A stretch of DNA of 64,000 nt from Fibrobacter sp. UWB10. GTDB lineage: Bacteria > Fibrobacterota > Fibrobacteria > Fibrobacterales > Fibrobacteraceae. The notes beneath the pieces were generated by a model. That model ran no database searches. It had not been told where the DNA came from and saw nothing but the letters and a program-made list of their open reading frames with translations. The stretch is from contig NZ_FXUE01000002.1 of NCBI RefSeq assembly GCF_900182935.1, positions 310,001-374,000 of the forward strand, written 5' to 3'. Below, one piece after another: positions 53,430 to 62,712 of this stretch (positions are counted from its first letter, which is position 1; each line of letters starts with the position of its first letter). Both the position numbers and the translations under genes were made by a program.

Positions 53430-53840
53430 TTATTGCTTGTTCGTTGAATCCGTTTTCGCGGTGTCGGTCGGTACAAGGTAAATGCTGATAGAACGGAGAA
53501 TGAGCGTCAGGTTAGAGTCCGGGTTGCTAATGACGTCTACGGTGTCTTTCGGAAAATAGCCGTCTTTGGTGACTATAATCTGATTGACGTAGCTTTCTTC
53601 AGATGGGAATATTACCGTGCCGCTCGAATTTGTTTTTAAATCTTGTGCGGATTGCACTTCGTTTGTCAGTTCTACTTTGGCGCCTTTAATCGCTTCGCCA
53701 GAAATCTTGTCGGTGACGATGACGGTGTAACGCACGGGAATGCGATCATTTTCTTCGCTATCTTGGAGACAGGATGAAAAAAAGAACGCACAAAAAAAAG
53801 CGATAATGAGAAGTTGAAATTTTTTCAAAACTAAAACCAT
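53430..53840 (-). CDS. Lipoprotein with carboxypeptidase-regulatory-like domain
   Basis: A 136-residue lipoprotein (lipobox FFSSC). The domain VIVTDKISGEAIKGAKVELTNE ... NSSGTVIFP ... IIVTKDGYFPKDTVDV is a beta-sandwich of the CarboxypepD-regulatory/PEGA type. It lies 5 nt upstream of the GspE gene, so it is probably translated with the secretion operon; it may be a pilotin-like or surface-cargo protein. Function is inferred. Confidence 0.7.
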   Translation of the reverse strand: MVLVLKKFQLLIIAFFCAFFFSSCLQDSEENDRIPVRYTVIVTDKISGEAIKGAKVELTNEVQSAQDLKTNSSGTVIFPSEESYVNQIIVTKDGYFPKDTVDVISNPDSNLTLILRSISIYLVPTDTAKTDSTNKQ

Positions 53841-53882
53841 AATAAGTTATGTATTAATTTAGAAAAATACAATGAGAATAAA

Positions 53883-53911
53883 AAATGCCAATGATGTTCT
53901 CATTGGCATTT
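53883..53911 (-). terminator. Terminator after the third FISUMP gene
   Basis: On the minus strand AAATGCCAATGA and TCATTGGCATTT (12 bp; loop of 5) are followed by a T-rich TTTTTATT. It lies 9 bp past the stop of the FISUMP gene at 53920. Confidence 0.88.
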
Positions 53912-53919
53912 CTTGAATA

Positions 53920-54807
53920 TTAGTCCATCAAACAACGGAGATAAAGCTCGTAAACAGTTTTAACGATATAAGCTGTTTCCAATTGAACCGTTGCTCCTGC
54001 CATGTTGTCAAAAACCATTGTTTGGGCTCTTCCTCCATTGTCTAGCATAATAAACAAGACAGAAATGCCATTAAGTGGCTTAAGTACATTGAATCCGTAA
54101 TCGTCTGTTCCTGCATAATCAAATGCTTCTCCAGACCAACCTGTAGAGAGTAGTTTGTATAATTGACTGTCGATAGCTTCAATCATTATTTTCCATTCTT
54201 CTAAGCTAGGAATATGCCAACCTTTGGGACAAAGACCTTGATGTGGTAAGGGGAATTCTTCACTGCCAAAAGTGGCTTTTTTGGATATGTAATCACAGGG
54301 AATACGAGTTGCTCCTATCCATGAATAAGTTCTTCCATAAGTTGATAAATTTGGAACATCTTCTGTTAAATCATTGTAGGTGTATTCGCAGCCTTCGGCG
54401 GGCTCTTCGGTATAGTAACGTAAGTTCTGTCCCATCCAAATTTGGTCGCCTATTTTTGCAGTTGTATAAACTTCGCCATCGCGTTCGTCAGTCAAAAGAC
54501 CTGTTTCGGCATTGTAGTTTGCTGGAAATCCCTTTACAGTTGAACTACTCGATAAGTCTTTTTGATCGGAACTGCTTTGTATAGCGGAACTGCTGGACAG
54601 TATTGTTGCGTTGCTAGATGCAATTGAACTGCTTGAAAAGTCGTCTTGTTCGTTTTGGTTAGAATCAGAAGACTCTGAATTGTTTACTATAGATGAACTT
54701 GAATTTTGCTCTATGCTTGCATCATTGGGACTTGAGGATGATTCATCTCCACAAGCAATAAGGATGCCTGCTGCAAACAAACTGTAAATGAAAAGATTGG
54801 CTTTCAT
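53920..54807 (-). CDS. FISUMP-domain lipoprotein, third copy
   Basis: A 295-residue lipoprotein (lipobox LIAC) with a Ser-rich linker (residues ~25-95, many SSSS units) and a FISUMP domain: YNAETGLLTDERDGEVYTTAKIG, IWMGQNLRYY, YGRTYSWIGATRI and GLCPKGWHIPSLEEWKIMIEAI, ending YLRCLMD. The GFSALPAG and WSSSE blocks of the other copies are not evident, so this copy is divergent. A good ribosome site (AAAAGGAA) precedes ATG 54807. It is divergently transcribed from the giant surface protein. Confidence 0.87.
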   Translation of the reverse strand: MKANLFIYSLFAAGILIACGDESSSSPNDASIEQNSSSSIVNNSESSDSNQNEQDDFSSSSIASSNATILSSSSAIQSSSDQKDLSSSSTVKGFPANYNAETGLLTDERDGEVYTTAKIGDQIWMGQNLRYYTEEPAEGCEYTYNDLTEDVPNLSTYGRTYSWIGATRIPCDYISKKATFGSEEFPLPHQGLCPKGWHIPSLEEWKIMIEAIDSQLYKLLSTGWSGEAFDYAGTDDYGFNVLKPLNGISVLFIMLDNGGRAQTMVFDNMAGATVQLETAYIVKTVYELYLRCLMD

Positions 54808-54966
54808 GCTAATTCCTTTTAACTTAGTCAATATAACTAATTAAATGAATAATAAAGTAGATTTAGTGTTGCGTAATAAAAAAAACAGAATTTGATGATG
54901 TTTTTGTTTGTTTTAAAAGTTGCTAAGTTGTTCTAAATTTACAACTTAATTTTTAAGAAATAAGGT

Positions 54967-57900
54967 ATGACATTGTTTAAGCAACTGTTTCTTGCGTGTG
55001 GCCTGTTTTTAGCATTTTCTACCTCGTATGCGGAAAATGGAAACAATTCCAATGCCTTCAATAGATATATGTCGCCTGAAGGGGGCGTAAATCCTTTGTC
55101 GGGTACGGTTGCTTTGACCAAGTCGCTTGTCAGCATTTCCGTGGGTGAAGTCTCGGTAAGTTTTGATTTGAGTTATTCGGGAAACATCTTTAAGGAGATG
55201 GAAACGAGGAATGACCGGACTTCTGTAGGCCTTGTAGGCCTCGGGTGGACCTTGGGTCGGGCGAAGGTTGTCAGCGATAATCGCGGAACAAGTTTTATTG
55301 GCGATGACCAATACTATTTGATGCTGCCTTCTGGCGGTAGGTTCAAAATTTTCAAGGATTCCTGTGATAAGTGGTGGGTGGAAAGAAACCCGTTCTTGAA
55401 AGTTGAACAGATTGTTGTTTCGACCGATGTCACTGGAACGGGGGACGTTATAACCTGTGTTAAAGGGTGGAAAATCACGGATACGAAGGGGGTTGTTCAT
55501 GAATATGGAGACCTTGGTGAGAAAAATGATAAAATTTTGATTGCCCCGGAAAGGAATGCTACAGAATACGACCTGTTTTGGCCATTGAAAGATGATGGAA
55601 CGCTTGGTTATGGCTTGATTGGTAAGGCTATAAAGGGGACTCCATGGCTTTACCCTACAGTATGGAATGTTAGCAAGGAAATAGATGTTGAAGGCAACTA
55701 CCTTCAATATACCTACGAGCAGATTACGGAGGGGCTTTCCGGTGATTTTGAAACAAGTGGGCCTTGGAAATCTGGTACGATGGAATATACAAAGGAATCT
55801 TACCTGACGAAGGTCGTTTCGTCCATGAATGATGTTCTTCAGTTTAAATATGGAGCTAAGGGCGAGGGGGAGTTTTTTGGCGAATTTCTCGACTATGAAG
55901 GAAAAAAGAATGAACTTTTGGGTGATACTGATGTAGATATGGCTATAGAAAAGGTGAACCGCAAGTATTTGTCCAAGATTGAAATTTCGGGTAGATATGG
56001 CAGGGTTGGGTCCGTCGAACTATGCTACGTGCCTTTGGTACAATATGCAGAAAATGGTGATAAAAAGGTTGGCTTTACCAAGAGGCTTCTTTCTGCGGTA
56101 CGTTTTTTCAATAAGGCGGGTGTGGAAAGCGATTATGAGTATTATAAGTATTATGGACAAGAAACGGGTGTTACAACAGGAAATAGTGCTGAGTCTCCGT
56201 GGGGAGCTCTTTTCAAGGTGAAAGGTAAAGATTGTGGATGGGTGGAATATACATACGTGAAGGAAACCCTTGGAAATGGACATGTCGATACTCTTGATGC
56301 CGAAAAGATTTTCGGTAAAGGATATCTGGATGATGGTACGCCGTACTTGGTCGGGAAGAAGACAGATAAGAAAGTAGTGGTGTTTCACAGGATCAATGGA
56401 AGTTGGGTGCATGTCAAGGATATCGACGTGAATAAAGTGTCTGATGTTGAGTTTGGTGACCAAGGGTGGTTTCTTATTAAGGATAAACTAGAGAAGGATG
56501 TTGCTGGTGCTGTGATTTATCAGTGGGACGGAAAAGATTGGAATGAAGTACATAAGGAAACGGTTGATAATGGTAGGAAGTTCTGGTCGTGGAGTTCTAG
56601 AGCGATGAATGTATTTGCTGGGCCAGATTATGTCATTCGAGTGGAAACGAATGGTGGAACTCTTGCAACACCGGTTTCGACATTAGACGTTGTTTGGTCA
56701 AAATGGGGCGAGTCCTTTACTTTAGATACAATTAATAAAGCGATGGTGAATGAGGACGGCATTAGAATTATGGCTCAGAAGAATCATATTCTCGTCCAAG
56801 TGAATTCGACCGAAGCCGTTAATTCTGTACGATTCTTTGTCTATACATTTGATAGCAAGGGTGGCGTGAAACAGACTTATGAGGATTACAATCAGGATAA
56901 TGGAAGTACATATTTTTTAGGTGATGGCTACTTTGTCGGTGTTGAAGAACCTTCGGCCTATTGGGGACAATCCCGGTTCCGTGCTTGGCATTGGACCGGC
57001 TCTGGCTGGGTAAGGGAATTCAAGGATGAATTTGAAAATCTTTTTACAGCGATGGATTTGCAGGCTCATGGTCAGGATTACTATACAGTACGGCACCATG
57101 CAAAGGAACACTTGACCAACTATTATTGGGATACGGAGAAATGGTCAAGTCCGAATAGACATTTGCATATTCAGGATTTTTCATGGCCTTCTGCAGCGTG
57201 GAAATGGGCCGGTTTTAGCGGCCGTGATTTCTTTGTTGTTGGGCAGAGCCGCTTGAAGTGCAAGTGGTGGGGTTGTGATGTGAAAAAGTATGTCTATTTG
57301 CAACTTTATTACATGAAGGATGTGGAAAATAAAGATTGGGGCTATAGCTATATCGGAGCCAAAGACGAAAAAATGATACAGAAGGATGTCATAACGGGCG
57401 AAGACTGGTTCCTTGAAAAAAATAGTGTGTCTATTGCCTGGATTTGGGACGGCGAAAAATGGGTCGAGGAATCTTTAAAAAATATACCTGATTTGAAAAA
57501 AGCCTATTCGCTGGGGGATAATGCTTTTGCTGTTCCTGCGAAGAATAACAAGACGAACGTCTACTATAAGACTGGGAATACATTTGTCGGTTCGTACGAT
57601 TCATATTATGTGAAAACGAAGACTATTTTTGATCCCGTTGTCGACAAGACGATTGAATATAATTACGATTTTACGAGGAATAATGCTCAAATAGCCTATG
57701 ATGAGGCAAACAATACTCCGTTGTTTAAGGAAATGAATGTCATTCTTCCCTTTGGTCAAGGGGAAGTGCATAGCGTATTGTGCGACGGAAAATATCCGGA
57801 AAGTGCAGAATACAATGTTGGACTGGGTTCTTCGTGTATTGAAAGCCAGAGGGGCCGTTCGAATTCTGGTGAGCCAGGCCATACGGCGCTTTTATCTAGA

Positions 57901-60900
57901 AAGCAGACGTTTTTCGAACGACACCGCGAATCCGGTTGGCCTGCAAGAGTGTATCAGGATCGAGTAAAGAAGGTTGTTTCGTTCAATGGAACGATTAAGG
58001 AAACAACCACTTACGAGTATTCTTCCAAGAATGGACAAGTGGTGTCTACGAAAAAGAAGAATGGTACAAAGACAACAGAAGAGGTTGTCAAATATGTGGT
58101 CGATATGGATTCTTCGATTCGCGACTATGAAACAAAACTAGGCAATGCGAATAGAATTGACGCTGTTGCAGGAGGGTATTCTTGCATTGGAGAATGTAGC
58201 AAGGGTCGAATTGTTACCGCGTACGCAAATGGTTGGGATACTGTAGATAGCATTTTCCGGTCAGTATCCACTTGGAACATGGTTCCGAAAAAAAGAATGT
58301 TAAAGAGTGATGTTGAACTGGATATCTGTTCTATTGTGCAAAACGGGGCTGGATCTTCGTATGCCAATTGGAAGCGTTCCTCGTATAACTCCGTATATAA
58401 TAAAGGGGATGTCATTGAAACGGAAGAAGGACCGAAAAAGATTAAAATGGCATCTTTCAAGAATCCGTTGACTCGCCGTGTTTATGGTACTGCAGCTGGC
58501 TGCGGTGTTAACGAATGCCTCATGCTTTCTGGTGAATATTGTGGTGAGGTCAATGATGTTGTGTGGTCTGGTTGTGTGCCGACTAGAGAAATGGACGGGA
58601 TAACCGGCTATGCTATACATGGAAATTCAGGTAAGCTATATGGTCGTTTTTCGACGAAAATGCTCAAATTATCCTCTACGGGTGCAATTTCGGCAATAAT
58701 TAAAAACCCACAGTTAAAAAAATACAGAATATCCGCATGGGTCCAGACCATGGACAATGATTCTGTGAAGGTTCAAGTAGCCTTGGGAACAGAAGTGCTG
58801 GACAAGAATGTGAAAACAAATATGGGGTGGCAAAAGGTTGATTTTGAAACATCTGCCATGCAATCTAATGCTGCCGTACAATTCTCGCTAACAACAACGG
58901 CTCCGTCTGGAATACGAGTTCAAGATATCCGCGTTCTCCCGTATGACGCCACGTCTTCGGCCCTGTTTTGGGATGACATGTGGGACAAGGTCATTACTAC
59001 GGTGAACGATAGGGGGGTGGGTTCCTATGTACTCTATGATGATATGGGAAGAGAGGCTGAATCCTATTTGGAAACGGCTGAAGGAAATGTTTACTTGGCC
59101 TCTCGCCAGACATTTGTCGATGGAAGTTGTGTGATAACGGCATCGGGTTCAGACAAACTTGATTATGTGAAAGTAAACAACACAACTTACAAGAATCCTT
59201 CTTCGAAAAGGAGTTTTGCTCTTGATGCAATTGATGTGAGTGTTTCTCTGGGTTTGGATTCTGCAAGCGATTCCGAAATCAGGTATGCGTTGGTAAAGGG
59301 AAGTGAATCCGATTGGAAAAATAAGAATTTGCAAGAATGGATTCCTGCGGCATGTGGTGGACTTTGTCCAATATCGTTCAAGTTTACGGATAATCCTGAA
59401 TGGACTCTCTTTGTTGATGTAGCTCCTTTTGATTCTGCTAAGGGAGCAAAAGGTGATTATGCATTCCAGTTCGGGATGAAGAAGAAGGACTGGGTTGTCT
59501 ATGGACAAATTGAGGGCTTTGCTGATGGCGAAATTCCGCAGTTCGTAAATCCGTACGATTCATCGAATGTTGTTTACAAGAACGATCGCAACGATTCCTT
59601 GTATAAGTCAATATTCAAACAAAGCCTATGGGAATGTGATTCGTCGGCGATTGTTGGCGTACGATCCGTTGCTTATAATGTTGCTTATGGGAATGGTGGT
59701 AAGGGAACATATAGTTTGAGTCTTATTCCGCTTGCGAGTGACGCTGGCAAGAGTGACGGTGACTCTACGACAACGCTTGCGTATCCAAGAATTTATGGTA
59801 GTGATGATGGAAAAAACTATATCTATAGAGACCTGAAAGACACGACTTTCAGTGCCGATGATGTGAAAACAGCTGTAAATGGAAATGTACCGGCATTAAT
59901 TTTCCGTGCGGATGTAAGGGAAAAAGTTGTTTCCATCTCGGGAAAACTTTTTTCGGTGACGGGCCGTGATACGACCTTGACTAGGCTTGTTACAGATAGC
60001 TTGCTTTATAGTAAAATCTGGAACGGACAGTCTAATCAATGGGAAAATCTTGGATCGATTCCAGTGTTTGATAGGGATACCTTCTCGGTGTCAATTTCTG
60101 GTAGGGACACGGTGTTGAAGGTTACTCATGGAAATATAGTCTCCTATTTAGATGGAGTTGTCTGCGATTACAATAATAATGCTTTCGATATGGTTTCAGG
60201 GCCTGAAGATAAACTCTATGTAGCCTATATAGGAAATCCAAAAAACTTTGCTGTAAATGCGAAAGTTGATGAAGATGACGGAACTGTGAACTATGTGAAA
60301 GTCGCTCCAGCCTATATAGTTGTGAAACGTCTCTATGATGCGTCTGAAACGTCAATGGGACGGTCTGTGTGGGCGGGCCCGAGTAAGGTTTCAGGACAGC
60401 CTCGGTATGAAGGTGATATTGTTTCATGGGATGGCTCAAATTTGCATGCGGTTGAAAATGCGAAATCTGTAAAGTTAGCGTACGATGGAAAATCTTTATT
60501 TATGGCTGTGGCTTATAGGACTCATGCGGATGAGCAGTTTGATGATGACGAAAATACTGGGGTAGATAATGCGAATGATGGTGCAAATGTGGATTATGGA
60601 GAGCTTGCTCTGACCGTTTTTAGGGCCTCTTTGGAACAGAATGTGAATTCGGATGGTGTAACCTACAGCAGTTATCTTCGATGGACGCCAGTTGAAGACA
60701 AGTCAATTGTTGTAGCAAAGAGAGGTAATTCCCTTGCTGATGAACGGAATAGGGTGATTTACATGCAACCCGGTGATGCTTTCGACTTGAAGGTTCGCGG
60801 AGATACTCCATATATTCTGTTTAGAAATAAGGCCAACGCGAATAAAATTTCAGTTATAACTCATGATGGCAACAGGTGGTTATCGATAGGCAATCCTGCT

Positions 60901-62700
60901 TTTGCTTATCCTGTTCAAACAGGGAAATCCGCAGATTTGGCTATATCCGTGAAAAAAGATTCTATTGTTCATCCGTATGTTGTGTTTGAACAGGGCTTTG
61001 CGGAGGGGTATGCAACCCGTAAAGATAGACTTGTCGCGATGCGTTATAATGCGGATGATAAAATTGATTTGAGCATTTCTTCCTTGGATCTTGGTGCTGA
61101 TTCCTTGAATGAATCGTGTGCGTTTAGACAGTATATATTGAACTATGCACTCAATGTTGGTTATGAAGATTCCTTGTCTATAAAGCCAACCTTACGTACA
61201 TCAGCTGATGTTGCCCGAATTGATATTTATGTCAATGACAATTTTGTTTTAAATAGGACTGCGAGTTCAAACGCATATTCTGTCGTCAGTTTGGATTCAG
61301 GGTTAAATAGGATAGAATTGCGTGTTATCGGGAAGGATAGCTCTGAATTGTCTTACTATCTCAATACGATTCGAGCTCCGAGACCTAATCCGAATCTGTG
61401 GGGAACGGGCAATTCCTTAGTTGTGAATGGTTACATGGTGGGCTCAAATATCACCAAAATAGATGTGACTAAGCTTGTTCCGAATCCTAGTAGCGTGACA
61501 AGGACTACTCGCAAGGATGATACTACCAAGATTCATATTCATGTAACCGGTGGTTGGGTGATTCACGTGCCCAATCCATTGGTAGACAAGGATACCGTTT
61601 TGTTCGGTGGGGATACGCTTCGTTTCTTGGGCGACTCTATTCCTAAAGGAGTGTATACGGTTAGTCCTGAGGGTGATACTGTTATTATTGATTTCTTTGT
61701 AAGACCTGACAATCAACCTTTGTTCTGGTCAAGTAGCTCTGCGAATGCGACATCTAGTTCATCGAATAATCCTTGGGAGCCGAATTTGTCCGAGGGAAAT
61801 GATGATGATATTTATCAAGGTGGCTTGAGCTCTTCATCAGGTATTGGTGGCTATAGTTCGTCATGCGAAGGCGATGCATGCTGGTCTGTGTCGTCATCGT
61901 CATGTTATGGAGGCTCCTGTTCGACAAGTTCTTCTTCTAGTTCGTTGAATGGGGGATCATATCGTGATTCTTTGACTCACAATGTGCCTGATGGTGTGAA
62001 GGATATTGCCTATGCAAAATTCTTGATTACGGGGAATTTACGTGTGGGCAATCGGGTGTCGGTTGCTGGGACGATTGCAGCCGGGGGCCGTGTTGAAGTA
62101 GGTGTTGAAACGTATGCTCTTGAAGGGACAATCTCTGGTGATGATATATTCCTTGCGAATAGATCTCAAGTAGATGGCCTTCGGTTGATAGGTAATCTTC
62201 ATCTACAAGATGGCGCGGTGTATGGAAGTGTAATTAATGAACCTAACCTTGCGATACCCACGATGCCTTCTTTCTCGTTCGCTACAGGTTCTTCGGATAT
62301 TATCGTTGAACCTGGTCAAAATGGAAATGTTTCGCCGGGTGCATATAGAAACTTTGCTGCTCGTGAAAAGTCTAAAATTCATTTTGCTGCAGGGGACTAT
62401 TATTTTGATTCGTTCTGGACGGATCCTTATGTTGAATTGGAATTTGAACCCGGGACTCGGATTTGGGTTACGAATGGCTTTAATATAGCCAATTTTAGCC
62501 GAGTTACGCATTCGGGTAATACTGGTGATTTGTTTGTTTACGTGGGTTATAGTGGGCTTGTCTCGATTGGTAATAATGTGCAGATGAAGGCTGTGCTTTA
62601 TGCCCCGCAAGCATCTGTACAGATGTTTGACCATACTATTTTCGAAGGCTTTGTCTGGTCTGCAAACTTAAATGTAGAACCTTTCTGCGAGCTGAAATAA
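54967..62700 (+). CDS. Giant SpvB/RHS-like exported surface protein (2577 aa)
   Basis: An exported protein (signal peptide ending STSYA). Its N-terminal part, from VNPLSGTVALTKSLVSISVGEVSVSFDLSYSGN to VGLGWTLG, is the SpvB/RHS-type beta-rich opening. A long middle region is strongly Trp/Tyr-rich and beta-like; VLYDDMGREAE (about 1358) recalls an RHS/YD unit but no RHS array is seen. A cadherin-like beta-sandwich is at about 2051-2140. A poly-serine, Cys-containing linker (about 2255-2325) then leads to a Gly-rich beta domain (about 2330-2577). It ends 12 nt before the next gene. A surface-contact or adhesion role is inferred. Confidence 0.75.
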   Translation: MTLFKQLFLACGLFLAFSTSYAENGNNSNAFNRYMSPEGGVNPLSGTVALTKSLVSISVGEVSVSFDLSYSGNIFKEMETRNDRTSVGLVGLGWTLGRAKVVSDNRGTSFIGDDQYYLMLPSGGRFKIFKDSCDKWWVERNPFLKVEQIVVSTDVTGTGDVITCVKGWKITDTKGVVHEYGDLGEKNDKILIAPERNATEYDLFWPLKDDGTLGYGLIGKAIKGTPWLYPTVWNVSKEIDVEGNYLQYTYEQITEGLSGDFETSGPWKSGTMEYTKESYLTKVVSSMNDVLQFKYGAKGEGEFFGEFLDYEGKKNELLGDTDVDMAIEKVNRKYLSKIEISGRYGRVGSVELCYVPLVQYAENGDKKVGFTKRLLSAVRFFNKAGVESDYEYYKYYGQETGVTTGNSAESPWGALFKVKGKDCGWVEYTYVKETLGNGHVDTLDAEKIFGKGYLDDGTPYLVGKKTDKKVVVFHRINGSWVHVKDIDVNKVSDVEFGDQGWFLIKDKLEKDVAGAVIYQWDGKDWNEVHKETVDNGRKFWSWSSRAMNVFAGPDYVIRVETNGGTLATPVSTLDVVWSKWGESFTLDTINKAMVNEDGIRIMAQKNHILVQVNSTEAVNSVRFFVYTFDSKGGVKQTYEDYNQDNGSTYFLGDGYFVGVEEPSAYWGQSRFRAWHWTGSGWVREFKDEFENLFTAMDLQAHGQDYYTVRHHAKEHLTNYYWDTEKWSSPNRHLHIQDFSWPSAAWKWAGFSGRDFFVVGQSRLKCKWWGCDVKKYVYLQLYYMKDVENKDWGYSYIGAKDEKMIQKDVITGEDWFLEKNSVSIAWIWDGEKWVEESLKNIPDLKKAYSLGDNAFAVPAKNNKTNVYYKTGNTFVGSYDSYYVKTKTIFDPVVDKTIEYNYDFTRNNAQIAYDEANNTPLFKEMNVILPFGQGEVHSVLCDGKYPESAEYNVGLGSSCIESQRGRSNSGEPGHTALLSRKQTFFERHRESGWPARVYQDRVKKVVSFNGTIKETTTYEYSSKNGQVVSTKKKNGTKTTEEVVKYVVDMDSSIRDYETKLGNANRIDAVAGGYSCIGECSKGRIVTAYANGWDTVDSIFRSVSTWNMVPKKRMLKSDVELDICSIVQNGAGSSYANWKRSSYNSVYNKGDVIETEEGPKKIKMASFKNPLTRRVYGTAAGCGVNECLMLSGEYCGEVNDVVWSGCVPTREMDGITGYAIHGNSGKLYGRFSTKMLKLSSTGAISAIIKNPQLKKYRISAWVQTMDNDSVKVQVALGTEVLDKNVKTNMGWQKVDFETSAMQSNAAVQFSLTTTAPSGIRVQDIRVLPYDATSSALFWDDMWDKVITTVNDRGVGSYVLYDDMGREAESYLETAEGNVYLASRQTFVDGSCVITASGSDKLDYVKVNNTTYKNPSSKRSFALDAIDVSVSLGLDSASDSEIRYALVKGSESDWKNKNLQEWIPAACGGLCPISFKFTDNPEWTLFVDVAPFDSAKGAKGDYAFQFGMKKKDWVVYGQIEGFADGEIPQFVNPYDSSNVVYKNDRNDSLYKSIFKQSLWECDSSAIVGVRSVAYNVAYGNGGKGTYSLSLIPLASDAGKSDGDSTTTLAYPRIYGSDDGKNYIYRDLKDTTFSADDVKTAVNGNVPALIFRADVREKVVSISGKLFSVTGRDTTLTRLVTDSLLYSKIWNGQSNQWENLGSIPVFDRDTFSVSISGRDTVLKVTHGNIVSYLDGVVCDYNNNAFDMVSGPEDKLYVAYIGNPKNFAVNAKVDEDDGTVNYVKVAPAYIVVKRLYDASETSMGRSVWAGPSKVSGQPRYEGDIVSWDGSNLHAVENAKSVKLAYDGKSLFMAVAYRTHADEQFDDDENTGVDNANDGANVDYGELALTVFRASLEQNVNSDGVTYSSYLRWTPVEDKSIVVAKRGNSLADERNRVIYMQPGDAFDLKVRGDTPYILFRNKANANKISVITHDGNRWLSIGNPAFAYPVQTGKSADLAISVKKDSIVHPYVVFEQGFAEGYATRKDRLVAMRYNADDKIDLSISSLDLGADSLNESCAFRQYILNYALNVGYEDSLSIKPTLRTSADVARIDIYVNDNFVLNRTASSNAYSVVSLDSGLNRIELRVIGKDSSELSYYLNTIRAPRPNPNLWGTGNSLVVNGYMVGSNITKIDVTKLVPNPSSVTRTTRKDDTTKIHIHVTGGWVIHVPNPLVDKDTVLFGGDTLRFLGDSIPKGVYTVSPEGDTVIIDFFVRPDNQPLFWSSSSANATSSSSNNPWEPNLSEGNDDDIYQGGLSSSSGIGGYSSSCEGDACWSVSSSSCYGGSCSTSSSSSSLNGGSYRDSLTHNVPDGVKDIAYAKFLITGNLRVGNRVSVAGTIAAGGRVEVGVETYALEGTISGDDIFLANRSQVDGLRLIGNLHLQDGAVYGSVINEPNLAIPTMPSFSFATGSSDIIVEPGQNGNVSPGAYRNFAAREKSKIHFAAGDYYFDSFWTDPYVELEFEPGTRIWVTNGFNIANFSRVTHSGNTGDLFVYVGYSGLVSIGNNVQMKAVLYAPQASVQMFDHTIFEGFVWSANLNVEPFCELK

Positions 62701-62712
62701 GGAGAAAAGATC

